50,138 nucleotides of DNA from Natrialba asiatica DSM 12278. GTDB taxonomy: Archaea; Halobacteriota; Halobacteria; Halobacteriales; Natrialbaceae. The DNA is taken from contig NZ_AOIO01000038.1 of the NCBI RefSeq assembly GCF_000337555.1, positions 45,144 to 95,281 on the forward strand. Reading direction: 5' to 3'. Made by a program: the position numbers and the translations under genes. Shown here piece by piece: positions 25,129 through 32,654 of the stretch (position 1 is the stretch's first letter; each line of letters starts with the position of its first letter). Under the pieces are notes generated by a model. The model saw nothing but the letters and a program-made list of their open reading frames with translations, did not search any database and had not been told where the DNA came from.

Positions 25129-25264
25129 GGTTCGAACCCGCCCGAGCCCATTTCTGGACGAACGACAACGAGTTCAGAACTATTTACGAGGGCAGTTCGA
25201 ACCCTATCAGTCGCGCACAGCGTAGCGAGCACGTCTGATTTCGGTTCGAGCCCGCCCGAGTTCA
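25129..25264 (+). repeat. two extra copies of the tRNA-Val 3' end (attachment-site scars)
   Basis: 25129-25150 reproduces the last 22 bases of tRNA-Val exactly (ggttcgaacccgcccgagcc, then ca). 25243-25264 is a second, diverged copy (ggttcgagcccgcccgagtt, then ca). Between them lie short GAGCGAA/AGCGAAG and AGCGTAGCGAGC runs resembling the palindromic inserts elsewhere. The region 25033-25368 has no gene and is best read as remains of elements that integrated at tRNA-Val. Confidence 0.8.
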
Positions 25265-25368
25265 GTGCGGCGATCCAAACGGGAATTCACAGTCAGTACT
25301 GAACTCGATAGGAGAGAAGACGATAGAGGGGGTAGTCGACTGCAAGAGAGGGGCAACAAGAAGCGCAG

Positions 25369-25815
25369 TTACTGTTTGAAGCGAGCGACGTTCTCGCGGA
25401 TTTGGCTGAAGAATCCCTCACCGGTCTCGGTTTCGAGGGCAGCGTACAGTGTTGAGTTCTCCGGTTCGTCCTTGACGACGACGCGGAGGTACGATTCGAG
25501 TTGGTCGAAACTGTCCGCGAGGACGACGGTGTGGTTCTCTTCGTCGTGGTCAACGACGCCGGCGTCGGCCAGTTTCGGGACGTGGCACTGAACGGAGGAG
25601 ACGTAGACGCTCTTGTATTCGTTCTTTGCGACCTCTTCAGGGGGAACATCGTGTTCCCAACCGGCGACCCGTTCTGCGAGTGTCGAGAGTTCGATCGGAC
25701 TATCCTGGCCACGGAGGGCATACAGGAGGTATCGACGGCGACGGTTTGCCAGTAATTCGAGGATAGTGTCCGCCGAGAGGTTGGACTCCGCTTGGCTCGA
25801 GGTAAGTGCCCCCAT
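25369..25815 (-). CDS. haloarchaeal winged-helix protein (DUF7344-like)
   Basis: 148-residue putative transcription regulator. SADTILELLANRRRRYLLYAL (about 14-34) is the first helix pair with the RRRRYLLYAL pattern that marks this haloarchaeal domain. SVYVSSVQCHVPKLADAGVV (about 70-89) is the likely recognition helix and turn; VDHDEENHTVVLAD is the wing. The C-terminal 45 residues (LESYLRVVVKDEPENS onward) are less conserved. It sits between two tRNA genes in the region disturbed by integrations, so it may be cargo. No operon partner. Confidence 0.8.
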   Translation of the reverse strand: MGALTSSQAESNLSADTILELLANRRRRYLLYALRGQDSPIELSTLAERVAGWEHDVPPEEVAKNEYKSVYVSSVQCHVPKLADAGVVDHDEENHTVVLADSFDQLESYLRVVVKDEPENSTLYAALETETGEGFFSQIRENVARFKQ

Positions 25816-26038
25816 AACATGATATTACCCACGAGTGCGGAAAAACGTGTCTTGAATATCTCTATATCCAACAGACGGGCGTTACCCCGAGCCATCGGTG
25901 ACTGTATTCCGACCATTCTGGAGTGTTGGATAGCCTACTAGTGATGAGCGTACCAGGGGGAAGTATCACGAGGTAAACGTAATGACTGGATGCGATTCGA
26001 AATCCTTTTTTATGTCATGCCCGGAGATGCAAGTGCGC

Positions 26039-26112
26039 GCCGCCTTAGCTCAGACTGGGAGAGCACTCGACTGAAGATCGAGCTGTCCCCGGTTCAAATC
26101 CGGGAGGCGGCA
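26039..26112 (+). tRNA. tRNA-Phe (GAA)
   Basis: 74 bases. Acceptor GCCGCCT pairs with AGGCGGC; the anticodon arm is CTCGA-CTGAAGA-TCGAG with anticodon GAA; the T-loop is GTTCAAATC; the discriminator is A. No encoded CCA. A T-rich TATA-like box (ttttttatg, about 26005-26013) lies 28 bases upstream. Its 3' end recurs at 29383-29403, 30391-30412, 30509-30530 and, degraded, at 30599-30618, so this gene has been the target of repeated integration. Confidence 0.95.
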
Positions 26113-26248
26113 TGGCTTTTTCACTCGGCCAAGATTCACAAACCAGTAGCGCCGTATGGCGATTTTCTCGTGCGCGCTTAGATCTTAGCGTACGAACGAT
26201 CTTCGCGTTCGTCCTCCAGCTATATCCAGAAGAGGATATGTGATTGTA

Positions 26249-26999
26249 TTAGGTTCGATCTCCCTGCTCGTCGCGGATTCGCGCACCTAAGAGGACTTTA
26301 TAACGGTGTCTGAAGCGTCTGAGCCAACGGCGTGCGCTGGCTGGACTGCCCTGCCAGAAGGAGTGAAAGCGGTCAATTCGCATTGAGACGGTCTGAAACC
26401 ACTTTTCGGCGTGGTTTCGGTCGCTGTAATTGAGCTGACCGCTCAATTCGTGGCGAGCGAGGGCAGTCAGATAGCCACCAGCATCGACGAGAAACTCTGT
26501 CTCGTCGAAATCGTGTTTCTCGGTAAGTCGGTGCAAAAACGCTGCCGCGGGATCAGTCCCGCGGCGGCTGTAGACGTCGATTTCGAGCAGTAGCTTCGAT
26601 TCTGTGTCGATTGCGGCGTACAACCACTTTTTCTCGCCATCTACCTCGATCTGTTTCTCATCGACCGCGACCTGCGACGGCTGGGCCGTCCTCAGAACGC
26701 AAAGCGTTCTGATGGGCCGCACGAGAGCGCTGCTCTCGTGGACGTCGGCGGGTCGCTCTGAGCCTCCGAAAGCTTGTGTGTCCAGTTCCAGATTCGCCGT
26801 GAGAACGGTCAATACCAAGTAATTCGAGCACTGCGACGACCTCCCGAACTGACAATCCCATCGAATGCAGTCGCACCCCGAACACCCTTACGGGTGTCGG
26901 GGTGCGCTCGTTCTCCCAAACCTCATCACAGTCCACGTCTAAGCTCTCTCTGAGCAGGTTGGCGAGTTGTATGGACACTTCTCGCCACCACCTGCTCAT
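26249..26999 (-). pseudogene. IS6-type DDE transposase, frameshifted and interrupted
   Basis: Three pieces in different frames. The first runs from MSRWWREVSIQLANLLRESL to ELLGIDRSHGE (about 26999-26800). After a one-base loss comes WNWTHKLSEAQSDPPTS (about 26797-26745). A two-hairpin palindromic insert (26694-26740) containing a stop follows, and then PSQVAVDEKQIEVDGEKKW to the end. The catalytic Asp (VAVDEKQ), second Asp (FLVDAGGYL) and Glu (NHAEKWFQ) can still be read, but no single frame joins them. The C-terminus (RHRYKVLLGARIRDEQGD) departs from the usual family ending, consistent with loss of the left IS end. Confidence 0.82.
26694..26740 (+). repeat. two-hairpin palindromic insert in the dead transposase
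   Basis: Hairpin 26694-26710: perfect stem AGAACGC/GCGTTCT with loop AAA. Hairpin 26720-26740: perfect nine-pair stem CACGAGAGC/GCTCTCGTG with loop GCT. The spacer is nine bases. It splits the transposase between SDPPTS and the VAVDEKQ motif, so it clearly arrived after the IS. Same design as the units in gpmI, metY and the tRNA-Phe att copy. Confidence 0.7.
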
Positions 27000-27042
27000 T
27001 CCTCAAACTCTTATCTAGACAGTGCCTATCGGGAGATACTTG

Positions 27043-27840
27043 TTAGATCCGTAGTTCTCTAATGAATTCTTCCGATTCCTCGATCAACCTTCGAACTGCA
27101 GCCTCGTTTGGCTCTTCGGGATGAGCGCAGGTTTCCCGAATACTGGCTAGAGCTTTCAGATCGTTCCAAGTGGTCTTGTCAATTTCATCCGCTTCATATA
27201 GCGTCTGAGATAGCCGATTGATTCCATGATTCGTATTGAACTCAGTCACCTCATTAGAGTTCTCGCACATCGTTAGTAAATGGCGTTCAAGAGCAACCGC
27301 TGCGACTACACCACTTGCCCTAGTGAACTCCTCATCAAGTAATTCGCGGGCTCTCTGGATTTCATCTCTACCAATACGCTTGGAGAGTCGTCGTCTTACG
27401 CTCAGTTTTTGCGCTTCAACTCTTGCGGGGATAGCGTTTAGAATATTCCTCTGAATATCGAACCTATCTATAAAGTATCGAAAGGCAGCATCAGTCCCAT
27501 CGGCTGGATCTGGCCTTGATAAATTGACAGTACGATTGATAAGCTTCTGCTGTGGTGAAAAATCACTATATCGACTTGAGAGAAATTCGTTGACTAGCGG
27601 ACTTGCTTTATTATACCATTGTTCATACTTTCGTCGTATTTTTCTCTGAAGAGGTTTTGTTGAGTCGTCTAAAGTACTCCATTCGTACTCTTTGCCGCTG
27701 CCCCTCGACCTTGAGCTATGGATCTTTGTTACATGTCTCTCAACATCAGAAAAGTACTCTTCAGCAAGCGCTTCTATTTCCTCTGCCTCAGATTCCAATG
27801 ACTCTATATAACGACTGATAGATTCAACGTCGGTACTCAT
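27043..27840 (-). CDS. HEPN-like protein, possible RNase/defence factor
   Basis: 265-residue protein, not a family I can name with certainty. Residues 1-60 are a charged helical region (SISRYIESLESEAEEIEALA), likely coiled coil. The C-terminal 120 residues are all helical: GVVAAVALERHLLTMCE, then LYEADEIDKTTWNDLKALAS. They end in SIRETCAHPEEP, where Arg-x4-His fits the R-x4-6-H catalytic motif of HEPN ribonucleases, common in toxin and abortive-infection systems. ATG 27840 lies about 27 bases after gctaattg on the minus strand, a good leaderless promoter. Codon use is much more AT-rich than the core genes, supporting transfer. It lies next to a transposase relic and an integrase. A defence role is inferred. 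Confidence 0.7.
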   Translation of the reverse strand: MSTDVESISRYIESLESEAEEIEALAEEYFSDVERHVTKIHSSRSRGSGKEYEWSTLDDSTKPLQRKIRRKYEQWYNKASPLVNEFLSSRYSDFSPQQKLINRTVNLSRPDPADGTDAAFRYFIDRFDIQRNILNAIPARVEAQKLSVRRRLSKRIGRDEIQRARELLDEEFTRASGVVAAVALERHLLTMCENSNEVTEFNTNHGINRLSQTLYEADEIDKTTWNDLKALASIRETCAHPEEPNEAAVRRLIEESEEFIRELRI

Positions 27841-28261
27841 TTGCTGCGAATGTAGTTTCAATTAGCAAAAAATGACCGATCTTCTCTGAGAGCTAGTCTC
27901 CACTTTTCTGGGCAACGTCCTTCTCGATTCGATATTTCCTGTTGCCTCACAGAGAGGAATCACTGAGAACCGCCTTTTTCACTCCTCTATGAGAGAGTCT
28001 GGTCAAATAGGGAACGCTATCGATTAGATTTTATTCAGGAAGGAGGTGATGAACGCGTCCTGGCTACAGTCCTTGCAGACAGATAACCATTGAGGAGCTT
28101 CTAATGCCATCTTGTGAGTCCTCCCACCCCTCACCATGGCCCTGGGGCAAAGCCTTACCAGGGAAAGACTGGGGACGCGTGGAGGATTCGCGCATATGAT
28201 TTGGCATTGAATCAACCTCCATATTGGAAAAACATGTGCAGTGAAATGTATGTTTCGACGT
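27841..28261. other. 421-base AT-rich stretch, no firm gene
   Basis: Contains the HEPN gene promoter on its left. A 28-codon minus-strand frame at 28024-28110 encodes MALEAPQWLSVCKDCSQDAF plus eight residues. It has a CxxC pair and could be the end of a decayed zinc-binding protein or a very small protein. No promoter or family supports it, so it is noted only. Confidence 0.35.
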
Positions 28262-29288
28262 TTAGATCCCGTTGATGTAGTCCCGTCTTTGTTCGACCTT
28301 CACCTCCTCGTCTCGCTTGTCGTAGTGCTTATCGAGTACATCCTGTCCCACGTTCATCCGATGACTGACGACCTTCTCGGGCACATCTTCGGTCAGGAAG
28401 TTGGTGATCGAGCCCCGCCGGATATCGTGAGGGAAGACATTGATCGGGCATTTGCAGTATCCTCCATATTCAGCAGCTTCGCAGCCATCGGGATCTCGAT
28501 CCTTCGGGCATTCGTTGGAGTAGTAGCAAGGTGAGTGACCTGATAGACCGCATCCCGAATGCTCGAGCGGTTCATCCGTCCATTTCGACTCGTGAGGAGG
28601 GGTTCTCGTCCATACTCATCCTCTACGTCATGGCGATGATGATCCCGCCAGTCCTCAATCACTCGGCAGACTTCAGGACTGAGGGCGATCATCCGCTCCC
28701 CTTCTTGCCCGTTCTTGAGGGGGTATCTGATTCCGGTCTATGACGGAGCGCCAGCCGTTCGTGCTCTTCGTCGTAGTCGTCGAGGTCCAGTGAGTGTAGG
28801 GCTCCGAGTCGAATCCCGGTATGCCATAGGATCTCCATGATGGCGTGAGGGCGTGAGGCGTGCTCGAATTTCCGCTGATACTCGAGCAGAGCCTCTGCCT
28901 GATCGATTTCGAGAAGGCTCTCGCTCTGTTCATCGGACTTATCGAGTTTCGGCATCAGCGCCTCGAATTTCTCGTGAAGATCGGGATCGACTGCATCGAT
29001 AGAACCGCACCAACGGATGAAGATCCGAAGGGCGTCTAGTTGCCCCTCGAGTGAGATCGGCTTTAGATCGCCATCGTCTCTCCGCCAGGTCTTGTATCGC
29101 TGTAGATCCCGACCGGAGAGATCGTTCATATTGTCGATTCGCTCGACGTCCTCGCACCATCGGATGAAGTGCTTGAGACGATAATGATAGCCGTCGAGCG
29201 TACTTTTCGATACCTCTTGTTTCCGCGCTTCGAGGTACATATCCTTCGCCTCAACAGGCGAGATGGGTTCGAGATCGTTCTTCGTCAT
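28262..29288 (-). pseudogene. tyrosine recombinase (integrase), two frameshifts
   Basis: Begins MTKNDLEPISPVEAKDMYLE with a SAM-like core-binding domain (STLDGYHYRLKHFIRWCED). HTGIRLGALHSLDLDD carries the first catalytic Arg. In a run of five G on the plus strand (28719-28723) one base is missing, shifting the frame before NGQEGERMIALSPEV. A second one-base loss near 28535 shifts it before CYYSNECPKDRDPDGCEA. The last piece holds PHDIRRGSITNF (His-x-x-Arg) and VLDKHYDKRDEE with the catalytic Tyr, ending at 28262. All catalytic residues survive across the three pieces. Loss is recent, or the homopolymer shift is a sequencing error. It is the integrase of the tRNA-Phe element. Confidence 0.85.
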
Positions 29289-29321
29289 GGGGTTCACCGA
29301 AGCGCCCATGAGCGTCGGAGC

Positions 29322-29403
29322 GAGCTGTCCCCGGTCCCGTGAGCGGAGCGAACGGGTCCACGGTGAGCTTTGCTCGCCGGAGGTTCAAATCCTGGAGGCG
29401 GCA
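29322..29403 (+). repeat. interrupted copy of the tRNA-Phe 3' end (attR) with palindromic insert
   Basis: gagctgtccccgg (29322-29334) and gttcaaatcctggaggcggc plus a (29383-29403) together equal the last third of tRNA-Phe with one change. They are separated by 48 extra bases. The insert contains two hairpins: 29336-29356 (CCCGT/ACGGG outer stem around gagcggagcga) and 29361-29379 (CGGTGAGC/GCTCGCCG with loop TTT). This shows a palindromic unit inserted cleanly into a known sequence, giving its approximate ends. Confidence 0.8.
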
Positions 29404-29608
29404 TACCTCTTTTCACTCCTTCGGGTTTCCTCGCTCACTACGTTCACTGCGGGAATCTCTCGGTCGCAAAAACGAGGTGAAAACACCTCGACGCTCCTGT
29501 CGGTCAGGTCGAGTGAGACCGCGACTCACTTCGCTCGCCGCGGTACGCTGACGCTCCTGAACCGTATCGTCAAAAAGCTTATGTAGCGATGAAATGATTG
29601 GTGTTTTG

Positions 29609-30376
29609 ATGGGAAGACGTGCTTTCCTCACGACGGTTACAGGCTCGGCCCTACTGCTTTCTGCTGGCTGTCTCTCGAACTCGTCACAATCTCGAGATCC
29701 GAGTGACTCCTCATCGTCGACTACAACCCATTCTTGCGATGCTGTTGAGATCACCCGAGCGTCCGTATCCGTGGAACCCGGGTGTGATGGCGGCCCAAGG
29801 AGGACAGGGAGTGTAGAGGGACAAGCAGGGGACTGCAACGCGAAACTAATCCTCGAAATCGTCGACGAGGACGAAACCATCGAGGAAGTTACCTTCGAGA
29901 CCAACAACGGTAGGTGGTCGGTTGGTTTCGGCGAGGGACCAGGACAAGTATGGACGGTTCCCAGTCAAGGCGACAAACGTGTACGGATTCGCGGCCCGGA
30001 TAGGGAGATTCTTGCCTCGGAGCAACTCACCATTTCTCACTATCTGGATTCACCAGACCTCGCTGTTTGGCGGTCTGAGTTCGAGCCTGAGACAGTGTCA
30101 GTCGCCGAGGACGTCACGGTGGTATTCAGCATTGCAACGTTTGGTGCTGAGACGTCATCCACTGCCGCACTCCTGGTCGACGGCGAAGCTGTAGAAACTC
30201 TCGACGGAACGGTTGACAGTGGTCCAGACTGTCAACATGCCAGCGGCCCGGAGTACGAGTTCAGTTACACCTTCGAGGAACCGGGAGAGTACGAACTGGC
30301 GGGCAGAATTACCGTCGACGGTTCCTCAAAGGGAGGTCACACTAGGTCGATTGGAACGGTGACCGTGACCCAGTGA
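29609..30376 (+). CDS. Tat-exported lipoprotein of unknown function
   Basis: 255-residue haloarchaeal lipoprotein. MGRRAFLTTVTGSALLLSAG is a twin-arginine signal ending in the lipobox LLSAGC, so Cys21 should be lipid-modified. A Ser/Thr-rich linker follows (about 25-45). The mature part is beta-rich: residues about 170-255 (FEPETVSVAEDVTVVFSIAT, then YTFEEPGEYELAGRITVDG) resemble a CARDB/Ig-like domain. ATG 29609 is chosen because it places the RR pair normally. It lies between two tRNA-Phe 3' copies (29403 and 30391) and is probably cargo of a further integration. No function can be given. Confidence 0.75.
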   Translation: MGRRAFLTTVTGSALLLSAGCLSNSSQSRDPSDSSSSTTTHSCDAVEITRASVSVEPGCDGGPRRTGSVEGQAGDCNAKLILEIVDEDETIEEVTFETNNGRWSVGFGEGPGQVWTVPSQGDKRVRIRGPDREILASEQLTISHYLDSPDLAVWRSEFEPETVSVAEDVTVVFSIATFGAETSSTAALLVDGEAVETLDGTVDSGPDCQHASGPEYEFSYTFEEPGEYELAGRITVDGSSKGGHTRSIGTVTVTQ

Positions 30377-30390
30377 ATCAGGACACAATA

Positions 30391-30618
30391 GGTTCAAATC
30401 CGGGAGGCAACACTTCTCACGGCGACCAACTTCGTGAGCCGTTCGAAAGCGATCCGAGTGGGTTTGAACTAGACCAAGGTTCTGCGAGCAAGCGAGTTCA
30501 CAGGAGTAGTTCACAATCCGGGAGGCGGCATCCGTTTGCAACGAGTTCGCTCGCGAGTTCAGGGGCGAGAACGCCGAGCAGTGGCGAGAGTTCGCGGAGT
30601 TCAAATCGGGGGCAGCGG
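30391..30618 (+). repeat. three further tRNA-Phe 3'-end copies
   Basis: 30391-30412 (ggttcaaatccgggaggcaa, then ca), 30509-30530 (gttcacaatccgggaggcgg, then ca) and a degraded copy at 30599-30618 (gttcaaatcgggggcagcgg). Inverted repeats lie between them, such as CTCACG/CGTGAG near 30416-30438. The 360 bases between the lipoprotein and membrane protein genes carry no gene. Together with 29383-29403 this makes four copies after the intact tRNA. Confidence 0.75.
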
Positions 30619-30736
30619 GTTTCCATACGATCGAGATTCGAAACGTACGGCATTCGATGAGACCAACGGTTCCAGCCAGTTCGTGAGTCTATGGACGGTC
30701 AAATTTGAGAGCAACACTCCAGATAGTGGCCCACAA

Positions 30737-32062
30737 TCACTCGTCGAAGCGTGACACGAGACGATGGGACACATCGGTAAGGTACACCGAACCCCAGATT
30801 GCGACGACAAGGGCACCGACGAGATCGTAGAAGAGATCGCCGATCGTATCGGTGATGCCGTGCTGAGCGAGGACGACCTCGGAGCCGAACCACTGGGCAA
30901 AGAAACCGAGGGCGAACTCCATGAGTTCCCAGATGACGCCGAATGCCAGCACGAACAGCAGGATGAAGACAAACAGCATTCTCGGGGGAAGGTGAATTTC
31001 GTCAGTGTACAGATCGATGGCTCGAACGGCCGTATACCCCGTCCCGGCAACAATCGATGCGGAGACGGCGTGAGTCAGGCTGTCCCATGGCCCGAGGAAG
31101 CCGTACAGCCCTGCTGAACCGAGTGCGTGGAGAAAGACCGCACCGGTGATCCAGAGGACGAGTTCAGGTTCGAGAGGGAGGCGGAGGTCGCGTTCGAGAA
31201 GTGCCGGAAGGCCCGTGATGGCGAGTGCGATGCCGGCGTTGGTGATGGTCGTTGCGTCGCGAGTGAGGAGGCCGTAGAGAAACAGGAAGCCGAGAGCGAG
31301 TTGAAGCAGTCGAGAGAGTCGCCTGATGGTTTGATCGGAGGCGTTGAGGCGGCTGCGGAGAAACGGCGGGACCGTATCGCTCTCGGTGGTCGAGTCGGGC
31401 ACGTTTTGTGAGGCCGATTCGGATAGGGAATGGTCGTCGTCGGAGTCGACGGGACGTGAGAGCGGAGATTCGTTGTCGGAGGGTGGCGATCGCATCGCGT
31501 ATCGGTCGAAGACGATACCGGCGAGGAAGCCGGCGATCGTGGCGTACACGAAGTCCATCATCATCGCGTGGTTGGCTGCGTTCGCCGAACGGCCGGCGTC
31601 GATGGAGGGCGTTCCGAACGCGAGGGCGGACGTCCACTGGGCGACGTTCCACGTTGCGGCGACGGCAAGGGTCGTAATCACGACGAGCGCAATCGCGAAC
31701 GAGTGAGTCATTCGAACGGCGGTAAATCGGTGGATTTCGGTGACGGCGACGAGTGCGACGGCAGCGACGGCGATGTAGACGGCGATCGATGTCAGAAACG
31801 TTTCTCCCAGTATCGTTGCATCGACGACTGGGATCGCAACGAGCACGAGCAGTGTCCACGGTGGCATCACGCGCGGGTCGTGATGGGAAGCCACAGGGAG
31901 GAGGATAATCGCGACGGCGAGCCCCGTAAAGACGAACCACCGGAAGGACGACTCGAACGCGTGGATCGTCGCGAGCGTGCAGAGGACGACGACGATGATC
32001 CACCCGAAGATTGCATTGCGATGGGTCTCATCGAGTAGGTTGTCAGGTCGATCCGTTCGCAT
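30737..32062 (-). CDS. polytopic membrane protein with VanZ/DUF2238-like C-terminal domain
   Basis: 441-residue membrane protein with about eleven to twelve hydrophobic spans in two halves. They are separated by a Ser/Asp-rich cytoplasmic loop (about residues 196-245, SPPSDNESPLSRPVDSDDDH). The C-terminal half has FLGPWDSLTHAVSASIVAG, FGVIWELMEFALGFFAQWFG and QHGITDTIGDLFYDLVGALV. The pattern D-x-x-x-H, then W-E-x-x-E, then D-T-x-x-D is that of DUF2238/YjdF-type membrane proteins. Function is unknown. ATG 32062 (MRTDRPDN) follows an AT-rich stretch upstream. It may share regulation with the RDD gene, read the same way 136 bases upstream. Confidence 0.75.
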   Translation of the reverse strand: MRTDRPDNLLDETHRNAIFGWIIVVVLCTLATIHAFESSFRWFVFTGLAVAIILLPVASHHDPRVMPPWTLLVLVAIPVVDATILGETFLTSIAVYIAVAAVALVAVTEIHRFTAVRMTHSFAIALVVITTLAVAATWNVAQWTSALAFGTPSIDAGRSANAANHAMMMDFVYATIAGFLAGIVFDRYAMRSPPSDNESPLSRPVDSDDDHSLSESASQNVPDSTTESDTVPPFLRSRLNASDQTIRRLSRLLQLALGFLFLYGLLTRDATTITNAGIALAITGLPALLERDLRLPLEPELVLWITGAVFLHALGSAGLYGFLGPWDSLTHAVSASIVAGTGYTAVRAIDLYTDEIHLPPRMLFVFILLFVLAFGVIWELMEFALGFFAQWFGSEVVLAQHGITDTIGDLFYDLVGALVVAIWGSVYLTDVSHRLVSRFDE

Positions 32063-32198
32063 GCCGAGGTGTATGTGATAGAGCATCAAAACGCACTGTC
32101 CGGAATAATACGCCGTGTCAGCAGTGGCTGGTAGACTGCTGTTCGAACCGTCTACAACCGTCGCGAACTATCGAAAGCGAGCCGTTCAGTTCGAGACG

Positions 32199-32654
32199 TT
32201 ACTCGTCGATCGAGACGACGATCGTCTGGGCTGCGAGATCTCCGACTCGCTGGTGTTTCGAGGAGAGATATGCGGTTCCGATACCGATGAGATAGAAGAG
32301 CGGCAGTATATCCACGACACGCAGAACGTTCCGGAGGGTTGCCGCGACCCAGGTACAGCGAGACCCGTCATCTTTGACGACGACGATCCCCCGCGCTCGC
32401 TTGCCGATCGTCTGGCCGTAGTAGCCCTCAAAGAGAATCTGGTAGACGAAAAGAACGACCGGGGCGACGAATTGGAGTCCCAGAATGAGTCCACCGAGAC
32501 CACCCAGCGAACTGCCGAGAATAATCGTCCCGCCGCCGTACCCGAGGATACCGCAGACGAGAGCGACTACCAGTGCATCGATCAGCAGTGCTTCTGCACG
32601 ACTATCGAGGATGCCTGCCGGACTGTCTTCGTTAGGAACTGGATATCTATCCAT
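32199..32654 (-). CDS. RDD family membrane protein
   Basis: 151-residue protein. The RDD signature is present: SRAEALLIDALVVALVCGIL (Arg and Asp in the first span), then GYYGQTIGKRARGIVVVKDD and VAATLRNVLRVVDILPLFYL with the second Arg/Asp pair, and HQRVGDLAAQTIVV. Three hydrophobic spans are visible. RDD proteins are proposed transporters or lipid-domain proteins; the cargo here is unknown. The acidic N-terminus (MDRYPVPNEDSPAG) is cytoplasmic. Upstream is strongly AT-rich (32660-32730), containing its promoter. Confidence 0.85.
   Translation of the reverse strand: MDRYPVPNEDSPAGILDSRAEALLIDALVVALVCGILGYGGGTIILGSSLGGLGGLILGLQFVAPVVLFVYQILFEGYYGQTIGKRARGIVVVKDDGSRCTWVAATLRNVLRVVDILPLFYLIGIGTAYLSSKHQRVGDLAAQTIVVSIDE

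Larger units (their letters stand above)
26249..27026 (-). mobile_element. truncated IS6-family insertion sequence
   Basis: On the minus strand the element starts at GGCACTGTCTAGATAAGAG (outer base 27026), a terminal repeat of the kind seen in haloarchaeal IS6 elements, 28 bases before the transposase ATG. No matching inverted repeat is found at the left between 26112 and 26260, so that end is lost. The transposase inside is broken. The orientation and surviving end are clear; the IS6 family call rests on the DDE sequence. Confidence 0.7.
26039..29403. mobile_element. decayed integrative element at tRNA-Phe
   Basis: Bounded on the left by the intact tRNA-Phe gene (attL) and on the right by a second copy of its 3' part (29322-29334 plus 29383-29403). 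Contents are a truncated IS6-type element, a HEPN-like protein gene, a gene-poor stretch and a tyrosine integrase gene next to the right attachment site, the usual place for an archaeal element. Base composition is visibly more AT-rich than the flanks, especially 27040-28260. The integrase carries two frameshifts, so the element is probably immobile. Boundaries follow from the duplicated sequence; the single-event interpretation is inferred. Confidence 0.7.

Noticed and set aside
24978-25232. Minus-strand frame containing GSGGFEPPE
   Set aside because: This is the typical false protein produced by translating tRNA 3' ends, here tRNA-Val and its duplicate.
28024-28110. 28-codon frame with a CxxC motif
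   Set aside because: It has no promoter, no family and lies in decayed element DNA. It is kept only as a note in the intergenic entry.
24959-30618. Repeated short sequences resembling a CRISPR array
   Set aside because: Spacing is irregular (from about 100 to 3000 bases), the repeats equal tRNA 3' ends, and no cas genes are present.
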